This document shows, piece by piece, positions 35,509 to 43,514 of a stretch of 64,000 bases of DNA (position 1 is the first letter of the stretch; each line of letters opens with the position of its first letter). A program made the position numbers and the translations under genes. Where the stretch lies: assembly GCA_947488605.1 (NCBI GenBank), contig CANKZJ010000001.1:372001-436000 (forward strand), in the 5' to 3' direction. The DNA is from an uncultured Paracoccaceae bacterium (lineage in GTDB: Bacteria; Pseudomonadota; Alphaproteobacteria; Rhodobacterales; Rhodobacteraceae). The notes beneath the pieces were generated by a model. It saw only the letters and a program-made list of their open reading frames with translations. It did no database searches and was not told the origin of the DNA.

Positions 35509-36494
35509 TTCTTTGCGTCCTCGTCCGCAGGTGCCGCTTCTTCGTCGCCAAGATCATCTTCGTCGATATCAAACAGGCTCTCGTCTTCGCCAATGATACC
35601 TTCTGCACGTGCGACACGGTCCTTTTTGCGTTCAACTGCCGCAACCAGATGGATCGAGATTTCGTAGAGCCCGTAAACAACGACAAACAGGATCAACTGC
35701 GTTGTAACATCGGGTGGTGTGACCAAAGCCGCCACAATCAAGATACCCACCACCGCGTATTTCCGCGTCCCGCGCAGGCCACGCGAACTGGCAAGTCCAG
35801 CCGAACCCATCAGCGTCAAAAGCACAGGTAATTGAAAACAGACGCCAAAGGCCACAATCATCTTCAACGTGATATCGAGCGTCTCGTTCACCTTACCGTT
35901 AAAGACGATATCTACACCGCTATCAGAGCTGATTGCCGAAGCGGTCGGCAAACTCAAACCGCCCGCTGCACCCGGTAGCAATTCAGTCCCAGGTGGCGGA
36001 GGCACCGCACCCGCCATGATAGCCGATACGAATGAAGGCAAATCCGCAAACCCAAGGAAGAACGCCATAGCAAGAGGCACGACGATGTAGTGAGCAAAAG
36101 CAGCGCCGGTCAGGAAAAGCAAAGGTGACGCAATGATGAACGGCAAAAAAGCGTTCTTTTCATTGCGGTACAGTCCCGGCGCCACAAAGCGCCAAAGCTG
36201 GTAGGCGATAATCGGGAATGACAGCGTCAGGCCACCAACAACTGAAATTCGGATCAAGGTGAAAAAGTATTCCTGCGGCGCTGTGTATTGCATCACGGGG
36301 TTGGGGTTGCCCAGATTGCGCATCGTGCGCTCAATCGGTTGCAACAAAAAGTCCAGCAGCATGCCACCAAACGAAAAACAAATGATCATGCCGACCAAGA
36401 AGGCCATGACAGAATAGATAAGGCGCGAGCGCAGTTCGGTCAGATGCTCTAGCAGCGGCGCAGAGCTGTCTTCAATATCGTCTTGGGCGGTCAT
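35505..36494 (-). CDS. tatC: Twin-arginine translocase subunit TatC
   Basis: 329 residues with six membrane segments. The conserved [10 protein letters not shown] loop is at the N terminus, and the P-loop-like [19 protein letters not shown] region follows. A long acidic C-terminal tail ([26 protein letters not shown]-type, rich in Asp/Glu) extends beyond the usual end. TatC recognises twin-arginine signals; the binding protein of the ABC importer at 48.9 kb carries such a signal. Overlaps tatB by four bases. Confidence 0.94.
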   Translation of the reverse strand: MTAQDDIEDSSAPLLEHLTELRSRLIYSVMAFLVGMIICFSFGGMLLDFLLQPIERTMRNLGNPNPVMQYTAPQEYFFTLIRISVVGGLTLSFPIIAYQLWRFVAPGLYRNEKNAFLPFIIASPLLFLTGAAFAHYIVVPLAMAFFLGFADLPSFVSAIMAGAVPPPPGTELLPGAAGGLSLPTASAISSDSGVDIVFNGKVNETLDITLKMIVAFGVCFQLPVLLTLMGSAGLASSRGLRGTRKYAVVGILIVAALVTPPDVTTQLILFVVVYGLYEISIHLVAAVERKKDRVARAEGIIGEDESLFDIDEDDLGDEEAAPADEDAKK

Positions 36495-36916
36495 GTTTTC
36501 GCCTCTGGCTTGGGAGTTGCGGCCTCTGCCGCTTTCGCTGCAGCTTCTTCGGCTTCGCGGGCATGGCGTGCCAAGGCTGCGTCACCCATCGCCTTGCTCA
36601 TCTTTTCTTTGGCCGCCTGACGTTCCGCCGATAATTCTGCGGTCGCAGGTCCCTTTGTCATGCCTGTCGCTTCTTTAAGCTTGTCAGTGCCAAACTTCTT
36701 GGGATTTGCTGCCGCATTCAATGTCTTTGAGACATCCTTGAGGCCGGACTGGTCAGCTGCCTGTTCCATTGCACGCTGAAATTCGCGCGCCATCATGCGG
36801 GCCTTGCCGGTAAACTGCCCGACGGAACGGAACAGACCTGGCAAATCCTTGGGCCCGATCACGATCAGGGCCACAATGCCGACAACAAGTAGTTCGCTCC
36901 AGCCAAGGCCAAACAT
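36491..36916 (-). CDS. tatB: Sec-independent translocase protein TatB
   Basis: 141 residues. One N-terminal membrane helix with the TatB signature ([22 protein letters not shown]) is followed by an amphipathic helix [13 protein letters not shown] and a long charged, Ala-rich tail. It forms the receptor complex with TatC. It overlaps tatC by ATGA and follows tatA by 31 bases. Confidence 0.93.
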   Translation of the reverse strand: MFGLGWSELLVVGIVALIVIGPKDLPGLFRSVGQFTGKARMMAREFQRAMEQAADQSGLKDVSKTLNAAANPKKFGTDKLKEATGMTKGPATAELSAERQAAKEKMSKAMGDAALARHAREAEEAAAKAAEAATPKPEAKT

Positions 36917-36947
36917 CAGACGCAGTCCTTTCGGTCAGGCAACAAGA

Positions 36948-37160
36948 TCAGACTTTGTCTTTTTCTTCTTCAGGCGTGACATCTTTGACGTCTGCAAGAC
37001 CATCTTCGATTTCTTGTTTGCTATCGTCGACGCCTTTTTTGAACGCCGTAATCCCTTTGCCGACTTCGCCCATCAGGCCGGAAATCTTGCCGCGGCCAAA
37101 AAGGACCAGCACGACAACAGCGATCAGTAGAATGCCTGGAAGGCCAATATTGTTGAGCAT
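36948..37160 (-). CDS. tatA: Sec-independent translocase protein TatA
   Basis: 70 residues from [13 protein letters not shown], with GGAGAG just upstream; a long in-frame extension lacks family character. The membrane helix, [17 protein letters not shown] and FKKG hinge are typical of TatA, which forms the translocation pore. It is the first gene of the tatABC-DUF815 operon, divergent from the WYL regulator. Confidence 0.93.
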   Translation of the reverse strand: MLNNIGLPGILLIAVVVLVLFGRGKISGLMGEVGKGITAFKKGVDDSKQEIEDGLADVKDVTPEEEKDKV

Positions 37161-37304
37161 GTCTCTCTCCTTTGTCGGGCGATTTGCCCGTAACGCATCA
37201 TCTCTCTTGTTTGACAAATAGGGCGCTACGCGCGGCAAGGGAAGCCAGAAGTGCCAATTTCTCCACCTCCAAACCCCTTTTTCACAAGGGTTTTTCATTT
37301 TTTG

Positions 37305-37339
37305 TGACAAAAACTTGTCAGTTGTCAGAAAAATGACAA
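37305..37339. promoter_or_regulatory. Four TGACAA/TTGTCA half-sites between tatA and the WYL regulator
   Basis: TGACAA (37305-37310), TTGTCA (37315-37320), TTGTCA (37322-37327) and TGACAA (37334-37339) form two adjacent inverted repeats ending 26 bases before the regulator start. Autoregulation by the WYL protein is inferred. Confidence 0.45.
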
Positions 37340-37365
37340 ACATGGCATGAACCGAAGGGAATCGC

Positions 37366-38031
37366 ATGCGCCGCGCAGACCGCCTTATGCAACTTGTTCA
37401 AATCCTGCGCGATGGCACACTGCATCGCGCGACAGATCTGGCACAGGCGACTGATGTATCCTTGCGCACGATCTACCGTGATATGGAAACGCTTGCGGCA
37501 TCCGGCGTCCCGATCGAGGGCGCGCGCGGCATCGGTTACCGCGTAACTGCCGCCATCACCCTCCCCCCGCTCAATCTGACTATGACTGAAATGGAGGCGC
37601 TTCACCTTGGCCTGAACGCAGTCAGCCACAGTGATGACGCCGAACTATCGACAGCGGCGCGCGCCTTGGCGGCCAAACTAGACGCGGTCACGCCCGAAGA
37701 TCGCAACCGCGCACCAAAAGGATATGGGTTTGCAATTTATCCCTTTGCGGATGCTGCGCGCGGTTTTCAACACCTGCCAAGCATGCGCCAAGCCGTCCGG
37801 ACCCGTCAAAAGCTTGCCATTGTAATGGGGGAAACCACACGCACGGTCCGCCCGCTGCAACTTGATTATTGGGGGCGGCTTTGGACCTGCGTGGTTTGGT
37901 GCGAAAGCAAGAACGGCTTTGATGAAATCCGCGTAGATCAAATCACGAGCTTACGGATTCTACCCAGTCTCTTTGTGGATGAACCGGGCAAGGCCCTCAA
38001 AGACTACGTGAGGCACGCAACATCCGACTAA
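37366..38031 (+). CDS. YafY-type transcriptional regulator (HTH + WYL)
   Basis: 221 residues. The N-terminal HTH_11 domain ([33 protein letters not shown], key part SLRTIYRDM) is followed by a WYL-like sensor domain with [21 protein letters not shown] proteins sense small ligands or nucleic acids and control stress or defence genes. Divergent from tatA, with four repeated half-sites in its promoter region. Its stop overlaps the convergent PhyH-like gene. Confidence 0.87.
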   Translation: MRRADRLMQLVQILRDGTLHRATDLAQATDVSLRTIYRDMETLAASGVPIEGARGIGYRVTAAITLPPLNLTMTEMEALHLGLNAVSHSDDAELSTAARALAAKLDAVTPEDRNRAPKGYGFAIYPFADAARGFQHLPSMRQAVRTRQKLAIVMGETTRTVRPLQLDYWGRLWTCVVWCESKNGFDEIRVDQITSLRILPSLFVDEPGKALKDYVRHATSD

Positions 38032-38756
38032 AGCCACTGTGATGGCATGACCTGAGGACGGAAGTAAGCGATCATTCGCATATCGCCCGGCGCACCATCA
38101 GCCCAAGGTGCGACGCCATGCACCAAATGTCGATCTAGCAAAATCACTTGCCCCGGGGTTGCGACAACTTCCACCCTTTCGCAGGTGTCAAACACAACGC
38201 GCCGTGCCGATTGATAAACGTCCGTGATATCTAGCTGATGCCAAACGTCCGGCGAATGCCCTGCAAACGCCGCGCGAAACGCATCTCGCATGATCAAATG
38301 ACTGCCAGGCCAGACAACCAAAGGACTGGCCGCAACAGCATTCAGCGGCAACCCCGCAATAAATCCATGCGGTTCGCGCAAATACCGGCGTCTCTGAGGC
38401 CCCTCAGGCAATAGCCCATCAACATGTGCGGCATCCCTGATCTTTCGGTAACGATGCGCGGCCTCGCTCTCTTGCGGGTCTTTCTGGGGATAGCCGGGAA
38501 AAACGACCGATAGTTGTGCCTGGTGCCAAATCTTGGGTGGATCAACATAAGATCGCCACGCGCCTCTCAGTGGCACACCATCAACACTGCCATCAGGTGC
38601 GTTGGGTAATGCATCAACCCCCACATACCACGTCGCGCCATGCCTGCGTTCGCCGCCCTTCGACAAAACTTTGTGACCAACACGTCTTGCGGCATCTGCC
38701 CATGCCGCGACATCGGGATCAAACGCTAAGATCTGATAACCTGTGTCAGGCAGCAA
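38028..38756 (-). CDS. PhyH-like 2-oxoglutarate/Fe(II) dioxygenase
   Basis: 242 residues starting at a TTG inside the end of dusA. The iron triad is HVD (AAHVDGLLPEG) and the distal His in LVHGVAPW, and the 2-oxoglutarate arginine in RMIAYFRPQ. Phytanoyl-CoA dioxygenase-type enzymes hydroxylate small molecules; the substrate is unknown. It is coupled to dusA by an 11-base overlap and lacks a clear ribosome-binding site, consistent with re-initiation. Confidence 0.8.
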   Translation of the reverse strand: MLPDTGYQILAFDPDVAAWADAARRVGHKVLSKGGERRHGATWYVGVDALPNAPDGSVDGVPLRGAWRSYVDPPKIWHQAQLSVVFPGYPQKDPQESEAAHRYRKIRDAAHVDGLLPEGPQRRRYLREPHGFIAGLPLNAVAASPLVVWPGSHLIMRDAFRAAFAGHSPDVWHQLDITDVYQSARRVVFDTCERVEVVATPGQVILLDRHLVHGVAPWADGAPGDMRMIAYFRPQVMPSQWL

Positions 38757-39741
38757 TGCGGGTCACATGATCAAGGGCTTCCAGCATCACATCCGGCCCA
38801 GCGCCATCCGCATGAACATTTTCGGACAAATGCCGCCGCCATCCGCGCGCACCCGGCCGTCCCTGGAACAGCCCCAACATATGCCGTGACACCTGACCCA
38901 AACGCCCACCCTGAGCGATGTGATCGGCAATATATGGCAGCATCAAATGCACCACATCTTCGGCACTGCGCCCCATCGGATCATCAAAGATGCGGGCGTC
39001 GGCATCCAACAGAACATCTGCTGGCGTGTGATATGCCGCACGCCCAATCATGACGCCGTCTAAGCCACTGTCCAGAAAGTCTTGCGCTGCTTCCAAAGAT
39101 GCTATGCCACCATTGATCGAAAGATGAAGATAGGGGAACAAGCCTTTCATTTTCATTACTAAATCATAATCAAGTGGTGGTATATCTCGGTTTTCCTTGG
39201 GGCTCAGCCCTTGCAGCCATGCTTTGCGCGCATGTACAGAAAACCGGTCCACACCCGCAGCAGAGACTTGCGCCAGAAAGTCTGGCAGGACCTTTGCAGG
39301 GTCCTGATCATCCACGCCAATCCGGCATTTGACCGTCACTGGAACTTTCACCGCGTTTATCATTGCTGCAACGCATGCGGCGACCAAAGCAGGGTCTTCC
39401 ATCAGCACTGCACCAAAACGGCCCGATTGCACACGGTCGGACGGGCATCCGCAATTGAGGTTGATCTCTGCGTAACCGCACCCTTCAGCAATACGCGCCG
39501 CCTCGGCCAACTGCGCAGGGTCAGAGCCACCCAACTGCAACGCAACCGGCTGTTCAGCATCGTGAAACCCCAGCAAACGATCGCGGTCACCATGAACGAT
39601 TGCCGGTGCCGTCACCATCTCGGTGTAGAGTAACGCATGTCGCGTCATCAGCCGATGCAAATACCGGCAATGGCGATCAGTCCAATCCATCATGGGTGCG
39701 ATGGACAATCTCGCTGCCGCGGTGGCTGCGTTGTTGGGCAT
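38746..39741 (-). CDS. dusA: tRNA-dihydrouridine(20/20a) synthase DusA
   Basis: 331 residues from MPNNAATAAAR; AACTAGGA precedes this ATG. FMN-binding APMMDWTDRHCR, the catalytic cysteine in NLNCGCPSDRVQ, SVHARKAWLQGLSPKENR and INGGI identify DusA, which reduces uridine 20 in the tRNA D-loop. It starts the two-gene unit with the PhyH-like oxygenase. Confidence 0.93.
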   Translation of the reverse strand: MPNNAATAAARLSIAPMMDWTDRHCRYLHRLMTRHALLYTEMVTAPAIVHGDRDRLLGFHDAEQPVALQLGGSDPAQLAEAARIAEGCGYAEINLNCGCPSDRVQSGRFGAVLMEDPALVAACVAAMINAVKVPVTVKCRIGVDDQDPAKVLPDFLAQVSAAGVDRFSVHARKAWLQGLSPKENRDIPPLDYDLVMKMKGLFPYLHLSINGGIASLEAAQDFLDSGLDGVMIGRAAYHTPADVLLDADARIFDDPMGRSAEDVVHLMLPYIADHIAQGGRLGQVSRHMLGLFQGRPGARGWRRHLSENVHADGAGPDVMLEALDHVTRIAA

Positions 39742-40572
39742 TCCTAGTTCTCCCACGGTCCGCGATCCGGTTTTCGGGACCATGTCGTACACATACTGCA
39801 CACGAATTAGGGCCGTCTAGCCCCCTAGGAGAGAAGACCCGCGAACGACGGTGAAAGGGTGGGTCTCTAGTCTGGGCAACCTTGTCCATCGCGCGCCTCG
39901 GTCGGGGCTACGCATCGGGGAAAGTCACAAAAACGGTGATGCTCGTGGAACATGTAGCGTGCGGAAAACAACGTTACCCTTTTGGTGCTGCGCCAGCAGC
40001 AATCCACTCCTCCGTCGGTCGCCGGGAATTCGACTCCAAGCCAATTGCAAATTCCAGAACTTCACGCAGGCAGCAGCGGATATTAACTCCGAGCCCACTG
40101 CAAAAGTGAATAAGTCTTGCTGCGTGCGCTCGCAATGCAGAGTCCTGACGCGCCGCATCGAAACCATCGCCGTACCGCAGAGGCGAATGCAGTCTTTCGA
40201 TGCGAAGCGCAAAGCAGGCGCCCATATGTGCGAGGACTGGCTACCTTCATAAGGTTCGGCATTTATTTGGAGACAACAAACTACACATTCAGATACTCGG
40301 CGAACGGTACCTGCTGCGCGCCATTTAAGACCTACCGAGCGTCGACCCTGGTTTACATGAGCAGCCAGTGTTCGCGTTGTCTTCGACGTCTGTATTGATG
40401 GGTCAGTGTTGAGGTGAAACACACATCACTCCAAAAAGACTCCCGTTCAGCTGCAAACAAATGCTCTGCCCAAAAGGCGGTTCTGGTTCGTTATTCGCAT
40501 CGGGTGGTTGCAAAAATAGCAATGGTTATCAAAGCCAGTACTGACCATGTTGGCAATGACGGGAGCGCACTG
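39742..40572. other. 831-base intergenic stretch without a supported gene
   Basis: Open frames exist on both strands but overlap each other and carry no motif, signal or ribosome-binding site. Near 39835-39882 AGACCC and GGGTCT could pair. The interior (about 39970-40250) has an unusual composition and conserved-looking patches on both strands, suggesting a decayed gene or dispersed repeat. The right part should hold the promoter of the nitrile hydratase-like operon. Confidence 0.55.
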
Positions 40573-40914
40573 ATGCAAGATGACAAAGGACCAAAGGGCT
40601 ACCACGACGTCGGGGGTGAACAGGCGGGTGAAATCCCGATGGTCGAATTGCCCTGGCTGCATTGGGAAAAGCAAGTTGAGGCTATTCGTGGCCTTCTTGG
40701 TGATGGGACGCGCCGGATCGTATCGCTTGATGAGGTGCGACGCGGTTTCGAAAGCTTTGGCGTGGAAAAATACAATTCCCTGTCTTTTTATAGACGCAGG
40801 CTCCAAGCCATGACTGATATCTTGATCGAAAAAGGCATCGTTTCGCAATCAGAGCTGGATGTCGCCATTGAGGCCGCGCAAGCCCGCTGGACTGACACTG
40901 ACACAAAGCCATGA
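40573..40914 (+). CDS. Nitrile hydratase/thiocyanate hydrolase-like beta subunit, N-terminal half
   Basis: 113 residues from MQDDKGPKGYHDVGG; GGGAG lies upstream of this ATG, and longer frames to 40414 lack similarity. GYHDVGG matches the G-x-HD-x-GG motif that opens nitrile hydratase beta subunits, and the helical part (LPWLHWEKQVEA, then FYRRRLQAMTDILIEKGIVSQSEL) matches their N-terminal domain. In thiocyanate hydrolase (scnBAC) the beta subunit is split in the same way. It overlaps the next gene as ATGA. No separate activator gene is seen. Confidence 0.75.
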   Translation: MQDDKGPKGYHDVGGEQAGEIPMVELPWLHWEKQVEAIRGLLGDGTRRIVSLDEVRRGFESFGVEKYNSLSFYRRRLQAMTDILIEKGIVSQSELDVAIEAAQARWTDTDTKP

Positions 40915-41213
40915 CGCGATTTTCTTCCGGCGACACTGTGCAGGTTATGGCGCTCGGCAAAACCGGACACGTCCGTATCCCCCACTATATTCGCCACCAG
41001 ATCGGGCGGATCGTCGACTACTGCGGCACCTATCTCAACCCAGAGGACTTGGCCGTTGGCAACACTTCTGGCCGTGCGGTTGATCTATACCGGGTGGCAT
41101 TTTCACAAGCACGGCTTTGGCCAAATGAGCCCGTGCCGCAACAAGATATGCTGGTCATTGAAATCTATGATCACTGGCTGACCCATGTAGAGGAAACCAC
41201 AGATGCCCCATGA
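40911..41213 (+). CDS. Nitrile hydratase/thiocyanate hydrolase-like beta subunit, C-terminal SH3 half
   Basis: 100 residues matching the C-terminal SH3-like domain of nitrile hydratase beta: FSSGDTVQVM, GHVRIPHYIRHQIGRIV and VDLYRVAFSQARLWP, ending with IEIYDHWLTH. The R-x-P-x-Y-x-R core and the LY-V-F segment contact the metal subunit in known structures. It overlaps both neighbours. With the preceding gene it makes a split beta subunit. Confidence 0.8.
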   Translation: MTRFSSGDTVQVMALGKTGHVRIPHYIRHQIGRIVDYCGTYLNPEDLAVGNTSGRAVDLYRVAFSQARLWPNEPVPQQDMLVIEIYDHWLTHVEETTDAP

Positions 41214-41820
41214 TCACGGTGAACACGAGGCGCTCGTGATCGAGGACGAAGCAGGCAATATCGAAGCTCAAATCATCGTTGATGCGCTGCAAGGCGTGCT
41301 GATCAACAAAGGCCTGCTAACTGCCCGTGAAGTGACCGCAGCGATAGCCAAACTCGAAAGCCCGGGACTGCATCTTGGCTCAAAAATCGTGGCAAAGGCA
41401 TGGACGGACCCCGCCTACCGTGCGCGACTATTGTCCGACGGCCGCGCGGCGGTGCAAGAACTAAACATTCCGGTGACTGAGGCGCGCATCATCGTCGTTG
41501 AGAACACAGCCTCGGTCCATAACTTGATCACCTGCACGCTCTGCTCTTGCTATCCAAGGTCCATTCTGGGGCAACCGCCATCGTGGTACATCTCAAAAGC
41601 CTACCGCGCACGCTCGGTCCGCGAACCGCGCCGCGTCCTTGCAGAGTTCGGTCTGGATTTGCCTGAAGATGTGCAACTCGTGGTGCACGACAGCAACGCC
41701 GACATGCGCTATCTGGTTTTGCCTGAACCACCGGCAGGTGTTGAATATCTCGCGCCATCAGAGATGGAAAAAATGATATCGCGGGATCACCTGATTGGCG
41801 TGGCCAGAGCCGTGAAATGA
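41203..41820 (+). CDS. Nitrile hydratase/thiocyanate hydrolase-like metal (alpha/gamma) subunit
   Basis: 205 residues. The claw motif CTLCSC (Cys111, Cys114, Ser115, Cys116) is the cobalt-type metal site, in which two cysteines become sulfinic and sulfenic acids. The downstream LGQPPSWY, YRARSVREPRRVLAEFG and the VHDSNADMRYLVLP segment are those of nitrile hydratase alpha. The residue after CSCYP is Arg instead of the usual Trp of nitrile hydratases. Nitrile hydration to amide is favoured by the coupled amidase gene; thiocyanate hydrolysis is the alternative. Confidence 0.87.
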   Translation: MPHDHGEHEALVIEDEAGNIEAQIIVDALQGVLINKGLLTAREVTAAIAKLESPGLHLGSKIVAKAWTDPAYRARLLSDGRAAVQELNIPVTEARIIVVENTASVHNLITCTLCSCYPRSILGQPPSWYISKAYRARSVREPRRVLAEFGLDLPEDVQLVVHDSNADMRYLVLPEPPAGVEYLAPSEMEKMISRDHLIGVARAVK

Positions 41821-43040
41821 CAGATCAAAGCTGCCAGGATTCCATTATCAAGGACATTTTGCAGTGGGACGGTCATATCCACGCCTTTGTTGAACTGAGC
41901 GAAACTGAAACGACCTTGCCTGATCCGGGTCAGCTGGGCGGCCTCACCGTCGGGATCAAAGACATCATCGATGTGAAAGGCTTGCCGACCCGCAACGGAA
42001 GCGACGCATGCCACGATGCGGTGCCTGCAACCGAGGATGCCCAAGTTGTTACCGCTTTACGCGCAGCAGGCGCACGCATTGTCGGAAAGACAACAACAAC
42101 GGAATTTGCATTCACGGATCCGACAGTTTGCCGTAACCCCCATGACCTGAGCCGCACACCTGGTGGATCCAGCAGCGGCTCTGGCGCCGCCGTCGCTGCA
42201 GGTGTGGTTGATATCGCCCTTGGCACGCAGACGGCAGGGTCGCTGTGCCGTCCGGCGGCCTATTGCGGTGTCGTCGGTTTCAAACCGACCTATGGGGTTT
42301 TGCCTACCCGCGGCGTGACCCCACTGGCCCCCAGTTTTGACAGCGTGGGCATTATCGCAGGTACCGTTACCTTGGCGCAAAAGGCATTTGACGCGATGGC
42401 GCCTTGCGATGGTGCGACGTCCCACGCGATGGCTCCCGCAACACTCTGCGGGCTTTGGGACAACGATGTCATCGTCAACGCAGACACCCGCGACGCACTC
42501 AATGACGCGGCAACAGTCCTTGCCGGCTTGGGCGTATGCGTGGCCGACAGCCCATTGATCGCCGATGTTGACCGCATAGTCGCGGCACACCGGGCTATCA
42601 TGCATTTTGAGGCCAGTGCGTTCCACGGCAGCATGCTCAACGACGCAAGGATCAGCCAACTGAAACCAAAATTCCGGAAAGCACTGGAAGCAGGAGCGGC
42701 CATCACACCGGCCGAGGCTGCCGAAGCCGCTGCTTTCCTCGCGCAGGCCAATCAAGACTTCTGGCAAAGCCTCGCAGACGTGGACATCGTTCTGACCCTG
42801 CCCGTGCCTGACGGTCCTCCGATGATCGATGGAACGACCGGATTTCAGGATTGGCTCACACCTTGGACGGTTTTTGGCGGACCATTGATCTGTTTGCCGT
42901 GGGGGGCCGACAGTTTGGGGCGGCCCAGGTCGGTCATGCTGGCCGCGCATCCGGGCAAAGATGCCGAGCTTTTGGTGACGGCGGCAACGTTGGAACGGCA
43001 TTGCCCGCCTTTATCCAAACCGCAACTGCCGGACGCTTAA
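41817..43040 (+). CDS. Amidase-signature hydrolase
   Basis: 407 residues of the amidase-signature family with the Ser-cisSer-Lys triad: Lys48 in VGIKDIIDV, the glycine/serine loop GGSSSGSGAA, and the nucleophile serine in GTQTAGSLCRPAA. It would hydrolyse the amide produced by the hydratase to acid plus ammonia. Coupled to the metal subunit gene by ATGA. It abuts the convergent RidA-like gene with no spacing. AtzE (a related amidase) needs the small AtzG partner, which is absent here. Confidence 0.87.
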   Translation: MTDQSCQDSIIKDILQWDGHIHAFVELSETETTLPDPGQLGGLTVGIKDIIDVKGLPTRNGSDACHDAVPATEDAQVVTALRAAGARIVGKTTTTEFAFTDPTVCRNPHDLSRTPGGSSSGSGAAVAAGVVDIALGTQTAGSLCRPAAYCGVVGFKPTYGVLPTRGVTPLAPSFDSVGIIAGTVTLAQKAFDAMAPCDGATSHAMAPATLCGLWDNDVIVNADTRDALNDAATVLAGLGVCVADSPLIADVDRIVAAHRAIMHFEASAFHGSMLNDARISQLKPKFRKALEAGAAITPAEAAEAAAFLAQANQDFWQSLADVDIVLTLPVPDGPPMIDGTTGFQDWLTPWTVFGGPLICLPWGADSLGRPRSVMLAAHPGKDAELLVTAATLERHCPPLSKPQLPDA

Positions 43041-43514
43041 TCAGTCCTTCAAGCGCACAATCGCATCCACTTCTACAGAAGCATTGCCGGGCAGTCCCAA
43101 TACCCCAACTGCCGTGCGCGCATGCCAACCTTGTTGCCCAAACAAAGCAATGAACAGTTCGGTCGCACCATTAATCACTGCGGGGCTTTGGGGAAAACCT
43201 GACAGGCAATTCACGAACCCACCAAGCCTGAGAACGACATCAACCCGATCTAGATCACCGTCACAAGCTTCACGCAGACGGTAGACAAGGTTCAATGCGC
43301 AAATCTGCGCCGCCACGCGCGCATCCTCAATGGCTTCGGGCGTGTCCATAACGGGGCCCATGTGGGTGACTTTGCCGTCCCATTCGCAGATTTGGCCCGA
43401 TAGATAGACAATTGTCCCATCTTTGCGAAATTGCAAAAACTGTCCGCGTGGCGTCCAATCGGGCGGCAATTCAAGACCCAGCGCCGCAAGGCGTTGTTCA
43501 ACCTGACCGGTCAT
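43041..43514 (-). CDS. RidA/YjgF-family protein
   Basis: 157 residues from MTGQVEQRLAAL, overlapping the allophanate hydrolase stop as ATGA. It matches the longer RidA-like group: VYLSGQICEWDGKV, then an ARVAAQICALNLVYRL helix and WHARTAVGVLGLPGNASVEVDAIV, where the arginine (HARTAVG) binds substrate carboxylate in RidA enzymes. RidA hydrolyses reactive enamine/imine intermediates; members often occur in pyrimidine and triazine-related N-catabolic operons. Confidence 0.85.
   Translation of the reverse strand: MTGQVEQRLAALGLELPPDWTPRGQFLQFRKDGTIVYLSGQICEWDGKVTHMGPVMDTPEAIEDARVAAQICALNLVYRLREACDGDLDRVDVVLRLGGFVNCLSGFPQSPAVINGATELFIALFGQQGWHARTAVGVLGLPGNASVEVDAIVRLKD

Noticed and set aside
39835-39882. 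Structured RNA suggested by AGACCC/GGGTCT pairing
   Set aside because: A single 6-bp pairing without further structure is too weak to call an RNA gene.
40414-40572. N-terminal extension of the hydratase beta N half from an upstream ATG
   Set aside because: The added 53 residues resemble no beta subunit, and a ribosome-binding site precedes the ATG at 40573.
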